Notes under the pieces: model-generated
The model's input: only the letters and a program-made list of their open reading frames with translations
Databases searched by the model: none
What the model was told of the DNA's origin: nothing
Program-made: the position numbers and the translations under genes
Shown: positions 25,166-36,099 of the stretch, piece after piece
Numbering within the stretch: the first letter of the stretch is position 1
How the letters are laid out: each line of letters opens with the position of its first letter
Source: Topomyia yanbarensis
Taxonomy: Eukaryota > Arthropoda > Insecta > Diptera > Culicidae
NCBI RefSeq assembly: GCF_030247195.1
Contig: NW_026683316.1
Coordinates: 248,001-312,000 of the forward strand
Reading direction: 5' to 3'
Length of the DNA stretch: 64,000 bases

Positions 25166-25640
25166 CTCATATAAAGGTTATGCAATCACTCTGAAAAACG
25201 TCAACCTAATCCCGGCCCGGAGGGCCGAGTGTCATATTCCGTTCGACTCAGTTCGTCGAGATCGGAAAAAGTCTGTATGTGTGTGTGTATGTGTGTATGT
25301 ATATGTGTGTGTATGTGTGTGTATGTATGTGCGTATGTGTCAAATAATGTCACTCATTTTTCTCAGAGATGGCTGGACCGATTTGCCCAAACTTAGTCTC
25401 AAATGAAAGGTGCAACCTTCCCATCGGCTGCTATTGAATTTTGGATCGATCGGAATTCTGGTTCCGGAATTACGGGTTTCAGAGTGCGGCCACACAGAAA
25501 TTTCTCATATAAACTATAGGAAAAATTAAAAATAGAATTTTTATTTTTGATGCTAAATGTGTTCAAGGTGCATGAAACGTCGAGATTTGATGCAAACTCG
25601 AATTTGACGACAATTCACTTTTTTGGATTTTGGCACATTT
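25148..25640 (-). repeat. Partial R335 unit, minus orientation
   Basis: It starts at another TTTGCCTTTCTCATATAA end, includes the CCCGGAGGGCCGAG block and a (GT/ATGT)n tract at 25272-25338, then one subunit, and joins the next copy at about 25640. Confidence 0.7.
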
Positions 25641-25641
25641 T

Positions 25642-26208
25642 TGCCTTTCTCATATAGAAAGGTTATGCAATCACTCTGAAAAACGGCCAAATTTTATTTT
25701 CGACTCGCATAATGTTTCTGGATTTTAACAGAGGCGTAGTTGATGGTTTGCGGAGAGGGGTTACACCCCCTTTAAAAATCTCCTTAAATCACCCCTCAGA
25801 CCACCACCCCATCCAGCCCTCATACCCCTCCCTTTCAACCCCATCATCTTTAAACCACCACTATATCATAAAGCATACCAATTTAAGCTGGGGAGTCGTT
25901 CGTTCATGGGACTTTCGCCCTCCTTACACACCCACCCCCGCATGACAAAATGAGTTAGCAAGCAGATAACATTGATCTAATGCTAATTAGGCTAATGGAG
26001 TATGATATTTTTTTGTTTCAAGTGTTTCACCGTCGACACGTAGCTCATCAAGTTCGTGGCTGGCATGCCATTGTGTATAAGTGCAAAGTGTACTAAGAAT
26101 GTAATGGACATTTCCACAATTATGTTGAACATAAAAAGTCTCCGTGCCATAGTTTAGAGAAATGAGAAAGGCACAATTGCACCGCTAGGTGGATTAAAAC
26201 AGGTTTTT
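25642..26208 (-). repeat. Short R335 variant, minus orientation (second copy)
   Basis: It has the same arrangement as 22505-23033: CCTTTCTCATATAGAAAGG end, C-rich patch at 25760-25850, GTTTCAAGTGTTTCACCGTC, and the far boundary ending AAAACAGG at about 26208. Confidence 0.75.
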
Positions 26209-27442
26209 TGAGTACAGCGTCGTTTCATTCTAAAAATGTTTTTTTTTTCACCAGCACATTGCAAACTACTTACTTAACAATAAGAGATCAAAAAAATTTA
26301 TAGGTCTATAAACAAGAACGACAAGTTTTTTTTATAATGTTTTGAAATGTGAATGTTTTGAAATGAATCTTTGTGAATGAAAGAATGCATTCATTTGCGA
26401 TCCTTTCTGCTTTCATTCAAAACACTATATATGTGACGGAGAATGAATCATTGGGTGAACACTAACATTGCCGTGCGCTGTCACTTTTTCAGTTCAGTGT
26501 TTTGCTTCTCGCTTTCGCATGAACGCGTAACTCTACACAAGAAGGGTTGTCGAGATCGGGTTTCAGTAAAAGCATGTTGGTGGATGATTTCAAATTGATC
26601 GTTTCGTGAAATGATTTTTCCCATGCCTGCCACGGCGGACATGATAACTCTTGATAGACTTGTCTGAGAAATTCAGTAAGATTAATAAAGCCTAGACTTA
26701 TTCTTACTAGATGAACAAAAAAAAAAGAAATAGTTTTAATTTCCGAAAATGGCATAATAAAAACCAAACAATCTCATATTTTAATGTAAAACTTGCTCAC
26801 TTTTCTTCAAAATAATGGGGAGAAAAAAATATAAATTTTTGGGGCACATATACTGACTACCCATATTATGCATTCTCTTAAAAAAATCAAATCAAACCGT
26901 TGAATAGTGTTTGGGTTATCGTATACATCAATTTGAAAAAAAAGCGGTTTTGAGAAAAACGCTATTAAAGCTGCCGATAGATTGAAATGTGCGTGTGTTA
27001 CAGCAAACACGCGAGAGGAAAGCATGACTTTAAACGTTCTTTAAGAAGAAGTTCAGCAGTCACCGAGATTTCGGGAGACTATTCTAGAGATTCAATACTA
27101 ACAATTAAGCGAATAAAAAAGAAGTTTTTACCGACTTTACAGATGCTGGAGGCTGGCCAAAACCTCAAAAATTTATTTTTAAAATATTGATATTTTACAT
27201 TTTCCCTAAATTTCTCATGTATTGAATGATGTATATTCAAAATTTTATGATCATTGGATAAAAACGCGATTTTTAGCATCAGTTTAAACTTAGCAAAGTC
27301 CGGACTTTTTAATGATTTTCATTTCCGAAACCATAATTGCTCTGTTCACTTCAAATGCATATTGATCCTTTGATTTTGGTCCGATTTTAGCAAAACTTGT
27401 TTCATTGTGTAGAGAAACGAATGAACTTGGTTAGCGATTAAA
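26209..27442. other. AT-rich stretch with no supported gene
   Basis: A 92-codon minus-strand frame (26489-26767) has protein-like composition in its middle (QVYQELSCPPWQAWEKSFHE) but matches nothing I recognise and has no splice or promoter context. The remainder is AT-rich. Confidence 0.35.
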
Positions 27443-27445
27443 ATT

Positions 27446-28075
27446 TTATTTATTTATTAACAGATTAAGGCCGAAGTGGCCTGTGCCGTATACAAAAGAT
27501 TCCTCCATTCCACTCGGTCCATGGCCGCGCGTCGCCAGCCACGCAGCCTGCGAAGGGTCCGCAAATCGTCTTCCACCTGGTCGATCCATCGTGCTCGCTG
27601 CGCGCCACGTCTTCTTGTACCGGTCGGATTGCAATTGAGAACCGTTTTCACCGGGTAGTCGTCCGATTTTCGCGGTATGACAGATGGGCGGTTTCCCCAA
27701 CAGCTGATGCAACTCATGGTTCATTCGCCGTCTCCATGTGCCATCTTCCATCTGCACTCCACCGTAGATGGTACGCAGCACTTTCCGTTCGAAGACACCA
27801 AGTGCGCGTTGGTCCTCCACGAGCATGGTCCAGGTCTCGTGCCCGTAGAGAACTACCGGTCTAATCAGCGTCTTGTAGATGGTCAGCTTCGTACGACGGC
27901 GAACTCTGTTCGACCGAAGTGTCTTGCGGAGGCCATAGTAAGCACGATTTCCAGCCACGATGCGTCTACGAATCTCTCTGCTGGTATCATTGTCGGCGGT
28001 CACCAGTGAGCCCAAGTACACGAACTTTTCAACCACCTCGATTTCGTCGCCACCGATGCAAACTCGAAGTGGTCG
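27446..28075 (-). pseudogene. RTE-clade LINE, 3' end of ORF2
   Basis: The minus strand encodes the C-terminal part of the same RTE family as 38043-40975: PLRVCIGGDEIEVV, FVYLGSLVTADND, RRTKLTIYKTLIRPVVLYG, then WRRRMNHELHQLLGKPPICH. A deletion after CHTAKIG removes about 15 codons and shifts the frame relative to the other copy. The end abuts ATAAATAAATAAAA (27442-27460), the simple repeated tail typical of RTE elements. It lacks the endonuclease and the RT catalytic core. Confidence 0.85.
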
Positions 28076-28400
28076 ACAATGACTGGGCAGTGCGTAAGCC
28101 TCTTGTACCTGAAGGCATAAAATAGACCCCACTTGCGGTCCTTAGCTTCCTGCCCAGTAACTCCTAGCCCTGGCCTCCTCGTGGCGTCGACTGGGATACG
28201 AGTAACCTTAGTGAAGATCGGGTAACCAACCCCGGTGGGAACTTTGGTCGTATGCTGGCAGGGAAGGGGGGGTTACCCTTCTTCGGAAGGTGTAAACCTG
28301 TCCTGGTGTCCAGGTGGGACCTTAAGCAGTCCTGGCACGATGGCCCACCGGCGAGACAGGTGGTTGGCGTAGGCCCTATAAGCCGCCCCTTAAAAAACCC
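28076..28400 (+). other. GC-rich block joined to the RTE fragment, possible inverted 5' piece
   Basis: Composition changes sharply from AT-rich to GC-rich at the RTE boundary. The block reads best on the + strand, opposite to the RTE fragment, and ends in GCCGCCCCTTAAAAAACC. It may be the element's own 5' region inverted by twin priming, but the 5' region of the longer RTE copy at 37850-38040 is not visibly similar. Confidence 0.35.
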
Positions 28401-28685
28401 ACATAACGAACAATACAGAAGAGAATACGACCCAGCGATTAAAATACATTCGGTAAATTTGTTCGGAACTATGACTTTTTTGTTTAAATATGTTTGAGGT
28501 GGTCAGATCAAAAAATACTTTTTTCACTAATGTATTCTGTACAAATTTCGGAATCATTTTGGAACGATCACATAGTATACATTCTGTGGGAAATACCCTC
28601 TACTTTTCGAATATCATGATCTCGTTCTGCGCCTAGGTGCGTAAAAAGGTTTAAGGAGATTTTGAAGCTTTGTTGCTGATATGGA

Positions 28686-28972
28686 CAGGGCCGGCGTTAC
28701 ACTTTTAGCACGAGTGGGTAGTAAGCATTGGGTGAGGGTAATGGAATAGGGATTTGTCTCATTTTCGCAAAACACACGCTTGCATTACATTGCAGTGTAA
28801 TTGTGCAAATGAAGTTGTCGTGCATCGAAATTTTCAAATGAGTGCCTGAGATACATACGTGGTGGATTTCAAATTTATGAAAACGTGCAAAATTTCGAGT
28901 GGGTAGTTACCCACTCGGTTATTTTCGAGTGGGTAGTACTACCCATACTACACACGCTATCCGCCGGCCCTG
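28686..28972. mobile_element. 287-bp hAT MITE, duplication GATATGGA
   Basis: Ends CAGGGCCGGCG and CGCCGGCCCTG are perfect inverted repeats; GATATGGA flanks both (28678-28685 and 28973-28980). GAGTGGGTAG words recur inside. The 8-bp duplication and CAG...CTG termini identify hAT-type mobilisation. There is no ORF. Confidence 0.9.
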
Positions 28973-28980
28973 GATATGGA

Positions 28981-29529
<549 letters not shown>

Positions 29530-29819
29530 GAAGTTACCAAGGCCAATGGCTACGAGGTATGCGGCACGGGTATGGTGTGCGAACGTCAGCACCGTTTGGG
29601 ATGGCGGCCCGATTCCGAACGAAAAATATCAGAGCTTCTATGACTTCACTTAGAAGTAATGATGGCTTCACCAATCAGACTTCCACACCAGATCCAACCG
29701 AAAAGCGTAGCCATAGGATAGACGACGCACGGGGTGGTTTTGTTTTGAAAGCCAAATCAGATGAACCGCCAGCAAGACGAAATAGTTTAGTGGAGAAGAC
29801 GAAAAAAGGATTGTTATCT
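29530..29819 (+). CDS. jp: Junctophilin exon (last MORN repeat and start of the joining region)
   Basis: It begins with SYQGQWLRGMRHGYGVRTSAPFGMAA, the final MORN unit plus the conserved 'R-S-x-P-x-G-M-A' segment of junctophilins, then a Ser/Arg-rich region (TSLRSN, RGGFVLKAKSD, RRNSLVEKTKKGLLS) corresponding to the linker ahead of the alpha-helical domain. The best donor is GTTAGT at 29820; reading through gives only a few residues before a stop. The C-terminal exons, including the membrane anchor, were not found between here and 64000, so they lie further on or were missed in the repeat-rich sequence. Confidence 0.85.
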
Positions 29820-30887
29820 GTTAGTATACTGATGATGAACATAAACTTTTAATGAATTCGGTGATTAAGGAACGCAATAGGGTTGCTTCATGTATGCATT
29901 TTCCAGCACAATGCTTTTTAGGTTCCTCTTGCGGTCTCAAATGACTGAAAATATAGAAAGTGGTTCTGCGCTTCTCGTATAAAGTTTGTATGACCATAAG
30001 TATGGGTAAGTCCCAAAAGTAACATTTTCATTTCTGCTTGAGAATCGAATCTAATTCACTCATAAACTTTTTTGAATCGGTTCAGTTACTCATTTGGAAA
30101 GGTTGAAATATATCTCTTTGACCGTAGAGTTTTTTCTTTTCTATATACAAAGACTAACGAGTGTGTTCATCGTGATGGTTATTGATATTGTTATGTCGTA
30201 ACCGTAGAAATAATTTAAACTAGAACCTAGAACTAGAACCTTCCATTTGGGACTCCAAATCAGTTTTAAACATTTAGAACAAATTCGCTTCGAGATCACT
30301 ATTTCAGTGAGTCGTAGAAAATCCACCTAGTGAAGCAATTGTGTCTTTCTTATTTATCCAAACTATCATTTTATGACTTGTTAAGTTCAATATAAATTTG
30401 ACAATTTATTGCGTCAAGTTTTTCAAGAAATTGAACTTTTTATGTGTACAGTTCAATACACCAAACCTGATCAAAACTATTTTGAAGTTATTATGTTCAA
30501 CAAAACACTTATAATTTATTTAAAATTCTAGAGGGTTCTGAAAGAAAAATTGTTCGAATCAATTCATCCTGAAGTGATATTTTACTTTTCTCGTTGTAGA
30601 ATTCATCTTTTTTGATAAATATACGCAAATTAAAATTTTATGGATGGTTCTGAAATGGAATTTGTACAGAACTTTTCGTAAGGATTCATGCAAATGAGAT
30701 GAGCTGAAAATTTTCATCAATTTCAAGTAGTTATCGAATGATATTTCAAAACAGCTTTTCGTTATCTTACTGAACATATTTTCTACAAAATGGCGAAGAA
30801 ATTGATTAGATCTATGTAGTATAGCAAAAGATATAAAAGTTCCGAACCTTACAGATTTTTTCTTTTGACATTTTGAAAACGGGCCCC
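29820..30887. other. Intron-like sequence after the junctophilin exon
   Basis: AT-rich. A decayed R335 left boundary is visible at 30318-30350 (AATCCACCTAGTGAAGCAAT). No exon could be supported. Confidence 0.45.
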
Positions 30888-31091
30888 TATATTGAAAGGC
30901 AAGTCGTTAGTCACGACAAAACTGCAACATCAGAGAAAGTTCTTCAAACCAGCGATACACTATCAAAAAGAGAAATCCTCTCACAGATCGCCAGAATTTC
31001 TGATCCTCTTGAACTAATAGCACATATTACGATTGGAGGAAAATTCCTGATGCAAATAGAGATAGGCAAACCGATTCAGTTTGGAAAGTGA
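30888..31091 (+). pseudogene. BEL/Pao-type pol fragment
   Basis: The peptide SKREILSQIARISDPLELIAHITIGGKFLMQ matches the conserved block between RT and RNase H of BEL/Pao LTR retrotransposons (usual form: IARIFDPLGLLAP). Only about 60 codons remain, in an AT-rich setting, with no LTR or other pol domain nearby. It is an old scrap. Confidence 0.6.
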
Positions 31092-32097
31092 ACCGTATGC
31101 GACTCACTCACTAAAATGAATCGACTCTTTTGATCGATTCGGTGACAAGTGCATTGAAAAAATATTGTTTGAGATAAAACGAGAAAAAATCCAAGGCTTT
31201 AAGAAACGCTTTCGTGTTACACATATTGGAAGTAATGGACTCAATTAATTTTATGTTTCTCGAATATTATTAGAGAATGTCTAGGCGTTTCAGCATAATT
31301 TCGAAAAGAGTTGGGTAAACTAATTTTATTTCCTTCCATCAAATAGTTGGATCACATGTGAGTGTGGAAAGAGGTTCAACTATTATTTGACAATCTCAAA
31401 TTACACTGCAACCGTGGGATTTAACGAGACAATAGCAGCTTATGAGAGCGTTAGAACCGCAGTGGCGGCACGAGGTTTATTGCCGCTCGGGACAGAAAGT
31501 TTAATGCGATCGTATCAAAAGAGTTCGATTATTTCCCACTTTATTTCATATGTGGACCAAATCGCAGACGGTTACGTTACATTCAGATGGATATTTCGAC
31601 ATGAATTTCCCTGATAATACATCTTTCTGTTATTAATTATACAACCACCTGAAAGTATGCTAATTTGGTAAAATGTTCTTTAAATATACAATTTTTTGTA
31701 TGCTTTGTTATTTGTGAGTTAAGAACGTCTAAGCATGGACTGTTACGTTACCGAATTTTTTAAGCAGCTTTTAAAGTTGCTTTACATTGTCCAAAAAGTC
31801 TACTCTCCTAGTGAACTATTTTTAACAAATGTTACATATTTTTTAAGCCTTGGGATGAAAGCTTAAAACAAAATGTCGATAATCCTGAAAAATTTCTATT
31901 TGACTTGTGTAAAAGCAAAAATGTTCGGACTGTTACGTTACACTAAAAAACTGTTACATTACATGTGCGATCTTGATTTGCGTCTAAAGTTAGATTATGC
32001 ATTAAACTGACCTTAGTTGTTCTATTATACAATGGATTACTTTAATTAAATGGTTTCACGATAAAACATACAATAGATTCCAAGAAATTAAAATAGG
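31092..32097. other. AT-rich stretch with no supported gene
   Basis: A 75-codon + frame (31387-31614) is the longest open stretch and matches nothing I recognise. 'CTGTTACGTTAC' words recur three times between 31738 and 31965. No other structure was seen. Confidence 0.4.
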
Positions 32098-32280
32098 AAA
32101 AACCTGTTTTAATCCACCTAGCGGTGTAATTGTGCCTTTCTCAATAATGACACGAGAATTTTTTAGTAGCTGATATTAAAGGCTTGCAAATGTATACATT
32201 ACAATTTTATTATACATGACTTCACAACTATATATAAAAAAAGAAATCATTATTCGAGTTCTAAAATTTTGCAAAAGAAA
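32098..32280 (+). repeat. R335 left-end fragment
   Basis: It carries the family boundary (AACCTGTTTTAATCCACC then GCGGTGTAATTGTGCCTTTC) and the leader shared with 7195-7375 (CATTATTCGAGTTCTAAAAT), and stops at the outer end of the inverted-repeat arm at 32287. Confidence 0.75.
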
Positions 32281-32764
32281 AAAAATAAAGGGTTGTGTAC
32301 AGGACACGACCACGGTGACATTAAAAATGTAGCTTTTTTCAAGAGCGTACAAATGAATTTTATCTATCACACATATCGACTCACGTTCTTGTTCACTCGC
32401 CTGTTTTCATATGTTACAATTTGCTATATACCCTCCCCATCAAAACATAATTTATTGAAGGTCTTTAATTAATCAAGTATCTCACTAGGTGATTGGCATT
32501 ATTTGGCTGATCCATCTAGTAAAAATAGACTGGTCTGTCCAGAAAATATATTCAAAAGAAAAGTTCCATATTGAGAGCTGTGATGAGGAAGCCCACGCCC
32601 GCCAACGGAAATATACAGATTCTCCATGAAACATGAAATTTCATTTTCTATTTAAATTTTCAATAATGTACTAATGAACTTAAGTAAACAATCTTAAGGT
32701 TAAGTATTTCTTGATCGATTAGTGGTGGAAAAAATGAAATTATTTGATAAATTACATTGTTATG

Positions 32765-32868
32765 CAACGTTCGCACTACCAGTTAAAACGGGTTTTTATG
32801 CTATCTTGGTGACATTTTTCTTATTGCTAATTATTAAAACGTGTTATAACTCTGTAGTGTAAACATTG
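32765..32868 (-). mobile_element. 104-bp palindromic MITE (copy 2)
   Basis: Same family as 2157-2260. The flanking TA is intact on the right (32869-32870); the left reads TG, where the paralogous copy at 44946-45049 has TA. Confidence 0.8.
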
Positions 32869-33295
32869 TATTATTAAACCAATTCTGCAGCGTTTTATGT
32901 TATATAGGTGTTTTATGTGGTAATAGGACTGACATAATTATATCTTCAGTACAGCGGTTTGTTTCATAATTTAAAACAGATTTATTTTAAAATTTAAATT
33001 AGTACACCCAACCGTTCTATTTGTTGTATACTTTAAAACGCAATTAGAACTGTGTTTTAAATACATAGGGTAGGACAGATATTCTGACTGGATGAACTGG
33101 GAAAAAAAAAATTTAAGTCCAGTAACGCTTAAGACATGGCTTGAATTTGAATCGAAAAAGAACACCCGGTTCAACTGCTGCTGGGACGGTAAGTTCTGTT
33201 TTAAAATTTTCCGTTGTGTGCAGTACGAAACAAAAGTGTTTGAAATTAGAAAACAAAAAGTTCTGCTGGGAATGTGATTGTTTCCGATGCAATTA

Positions 33296-33416
33296 CACTC
33301 AGGTTTTTTTACGCAGGGGATACAGGCCGTGTAAATGAAAACCACGTAAATTTAAAAAAAAAACGCATAAATGAAAACCGCGTAAATTTCAAAATCCGCG
33401 TAAAAAAACCTGAGTG
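33296..33416. mobile_element. 121-bp MITE, TA duplication
   Basis: Ends CACTCAGGTTTTTTTACGC and GCGTAAAAAAACCTGAGTG are perfect inverted repeats flanked by TA (33294-33295, 33417-33418). The paralogous insertion at 44438-44521 is 37 bp shorter because an internal segment is not duplicated there. Confidence 0.85.
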
Positions 33417-33608
33417 TACTCTCCTATATAAACTGCTGCTGAGCAGTGCAATAACTACAGAAGCATGTTGTCAGATGCCTTACTGATAAAAAACACATAA
33501 CCGAAATATGAAACATGAAAACCAATAGGCTCTTTACCCTACGCAGCTACAAAGCGCCGTAAACATGGATTAACAAGTTACAACGCACACACATGCATAA
33601 AAATAAAT

Positions 33609-33845
33609 TCTCGACAAACATATGATTACGGCCTAAAAGCCAACTGTCAAAATCCACTTTGAATGGAAATTCCGGACAAACCGTTACATGCCAATCTCAG
33701 ATGTTGGTAGTAAACGAAAGAGAAAAGTTTTCTCTTTCATAAACTGTTGTGAACTGTTCTAAGCTAGTAACGGTTTGTCCGGAATTTCCATTAAAATTGG
33801 ATTTTGACAGTTGGCGATTAGGCCGTAATCATATGTTTGTCGAGA
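33609..33845. mobile_element. 237-bp long-TIR MITE, duplication AAT
   Basis: Terminal repeats of about 80 bp start TCTCGACAAACATATGATTA on both sides. AAT precedes (33606-33608) and follows (33846-33848). The other inverted-repeat arm (44236-44262) is an empty site showing one AAT, so this MITE arrived after the arms separated. A 3-bp duplication would fit PIF/Harbinger or CACTA-type mobilisation. Confidence 0.85.
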
Positions 33846-34084
33846 AATATATTTTTTTCAAACGCAACACTCTTAATGTGGCAGTTTCATTGCTGCCCGA
33901 AAAAATCAACAAGTTGCTCAAAAACAGAAAACTGAGCAACTTTACATCTTAGAACCCTTATCTTATTTTGAGCTTCAGCTGATTAATGTTTACCTTCCTG
34001 AACAATTCATAAACACTAACAAAAGTCAAATGAAATGAGTCAGCCATGCATTCATAGGTCATATAGGATATCCGCGATGGATCG

Positions 34085-35060
34085 GGAAGCTGCGAGTGAG
34101 TGGAAAAATTTATCATCAACTAAACGAGACTAATACATGTTTTAGGGTTCACAAACACAAGTTACTGGTTGAGTTCGATGAACCCTGGGGGGGAGGGGGG
34201 AGGGTTCTAGGTATCTCAATATCGATTTGTTGGCCATTTGGAATTCCAGGAAAGATAACGAAGAATGAAACTAATGTAAATTACAAAGAAATACAAATGA
34301 TGGTTACTGTTGGCCGAATAACAATTATAGCTACATTAGCTATCCGGTATAGCACGGGAATCCACGAGGAAAGTAGCGAAATAATTGTTACAAAAGGTTT
34401 ACTTTTTGGCAAAATTTTGCTTTTGGCAAAATTTTGCTAGCGAAATGAAACTAATAAAAACATTTTAGATTCACAAATTGTTTATATTACTTTCATTATG
34501 TTAGTTATTTTATTGATTATGTGGTTACATTAGCCGTCTTGAATCTGCGGGTAAAGTGGCGAAATTTATTATCAACTAAACGTGACTAATGTTAGTTATC
34601 AAGTTTTGGGATTGACAAACCTAAGTTACTATAGATAGTTTTATAGCCGCTCAGATTACAGATTACACTTGTAGCGTGCTATAAAACTTCAATTGCTACT
34701 AGATTAGTAACCAAAAATTGATCCTTTGGCCATATTGGCAATTTGGGATGAACCGGAATTCGAGCGAGTAGCAAAAATTTATAAGCAACTAAATATTTAT
34801 AAAATTGAATTAGAAGTTACAGGAATTAGTAATATGATTTTAGAAATTGTTGGATTGGTAGCTCTAGTATGCAAGTGAAAATCAAAAAAGTCTGTGGACG
34901 CATTAGCCATCTGACATCCCGTGTGGAAGAACCAAAATTTACAACTTACAAAAAAATATATAAAATTGCATTCAATCTTATTGAAAATTCTAATATGAGT
35001 ATGGGAAATAATGGATTACAAAATTTCTAATCAAATCTGCCATCTGGGATAATTCCGGGG
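34085..35060 (+). repeat. Diverged tandem repeat
   Basis: At least four units can be matched by the words GCCATCTGGGAT (or GCCATTTGGAATT, GCCATCTGACATC, GCCGTCTTGAATC), a following (A)AATTTAT(C/A)A and CAACTAAA block, and an 'agttac' word; unit starts are near 34085, 34545, 34740, 34905 and 35035. Units are strongly diverged and vary in length. No protein is encoded. Confidence 0.5.
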
Positions 35061-35166
35061 CAAGTGACCCAATTGCTTATTATTTCTGAGATTTCCTCAC
35101 TATGCCCACCAAGTTTATTTATTTATTTATATATTCGATCTTCGGCAGATACCGTACTGAGTTTAA

Positions 35167-35281
35167 CCTTCCGGCGGTCGCGCTAGTGCACGAGTGCACG
35201 CTCCTCTGAAAATCTAGCGAAATCGTCTTAGAGCAGCTGCGGCTGCTCGGACAGTGAGTCATTTGCGCGACTGCTGGAGGG
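35167..35281. mobile_element. 115-bp MITE with TTAA duplication (piggyBac type)
   Basis: Ends CCTTCCGGCGGTCGCGC and GCGCGACTGCTGGAGGG are inverted repeats. TTAA flanks both sides exactly (35163-35166, 35282-35285), the target preference of piggyBac transposons. Related sequences are at 35656-35768, 46718-46830, 48985-49100 and 51245-51360. Confidence 0.85.
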
Positions 35282-35289
35282 TTAAATGA

Positions 35290-36060
35290 CATATTGTTAT
35301 AGTGTTAAAAGTTTATAATCGCTGACTTATATATAGATTTAGTAATATGATAGTCAAAGAGCTTGGACGTTTCGTTAAATTTACGACAACATCCATCTAC
35401 CAGATTATTCTGGTCGTATGCTGCACGGTGCCTACGAATCCATAAAAGTGTTTGATTTCTTATAACACGAGGAGGAACAAATAAATTAATCCTTAAAAGA
35501 ATATCGAGACAGTCAATTTTGCTCGACAACACATCGAAGATGAACATTCTTTGCAAGAAGATACGACGTGACCCAAGCGTTGGTAAATTTAGCAGCATAC
35601 ATCTATTATTGTACTGTGGTAGACGGATAGCATCGTCCCACGGCAGTTTTCTTAACCTTTCGGCAGTCATGCTAGTGCACTTAGTACACGCTGCTATGAA
35701 AATCTAGCAAAATCGTCTTAGGGCACCAGCGACTGCTCGTTCAGTGGGCCACAAGCGCGACTTCCGGGTTACAGCAAACAGTACAAAGCTTCTCTGAACA
35801 CGCTCCAATCGATTACTTTGAACGGTGTTGTATGACGCCCATACTTATAGAGCTACTACTCCAAAATGCTCCGACCGGTTCGGATATAGATTTCAGAGTG
35901 TAGAAATCCTCGAAATCAGCAGTATTTCGTTTCGAAAAACCCAATGTTGCAAAAACCTTAGCCGTTGTCGCAGTGATATGGTCGGAAGTTTACTGACAAA
36001 CAATACTCTCAGGTCACGGATAGATATTGACATAACAGAACTATGGCTTAAACTATAGCT
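35290..36060 (-). pseudogene. LINE RT C-terminus (CR1/Jockey/I group), decayed
   Basis: On the minus strand the translation passes through the thumb motifs KVFATLGFFERNTADFEDFYTLKS, SNRLERVQRSFVLFAV, then after the TTAA MITE LPWDDAIRLPQYNNRCMLLNLPTL, and ends in PPRVIRNQTLLWIRRHRAAY and FNETSKLFDYHI. This is the usual carboxyl end of such ORF2 proteins, with several frame changes and no catalytic core. It is distinct from the LINE at 36100-37815, since its thumb would come after that element's RNase H. Confidence 0.7.
35656..35768. mobile_element. 113-bp TTAA MITE interrupting a LINE
   Basis: It is the same family as 35167-35281. TTAA lies at 35652-35655; the other side reads TTAC (35769-35772), a decayed duplication. 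Removing the insertion joins FAV to KKLPWDDA in the LINE ORF on the minus strand (allowing a one-base shift), which shows what was interrupted. Confidence 0.8.
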
Positions 36061-36099
36061 CTTTGCCACACTGGGTTAGGAATAATAGCATATCCTCGA

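Larger units (their letters stand above)
32287..33873 (+). repeat. Left arm of the 13-kb inverted repeat
   Basis: It begins AAAGGGTTGTGTACAGGACA and ends GCAACACTCT. The reverse complement lies at 44217-45511, with near-identity over about 1.3 kb once indels are allowed. Three MITEs sit in this arm (32765-32868, 33296-33416, 33609-33845), only two of which are in the other arm. It may be an inverted duplication or two copies of one dispersed element; a third partial copy of the outer end is at 16244. Confidence 0.8.

Noticed and set aside
33150..33190. Junctophilin or other host exons in the inverted-repeat arms
   Set aside because: Short frames in both arms are not conserved between the two copies and lack splice context.
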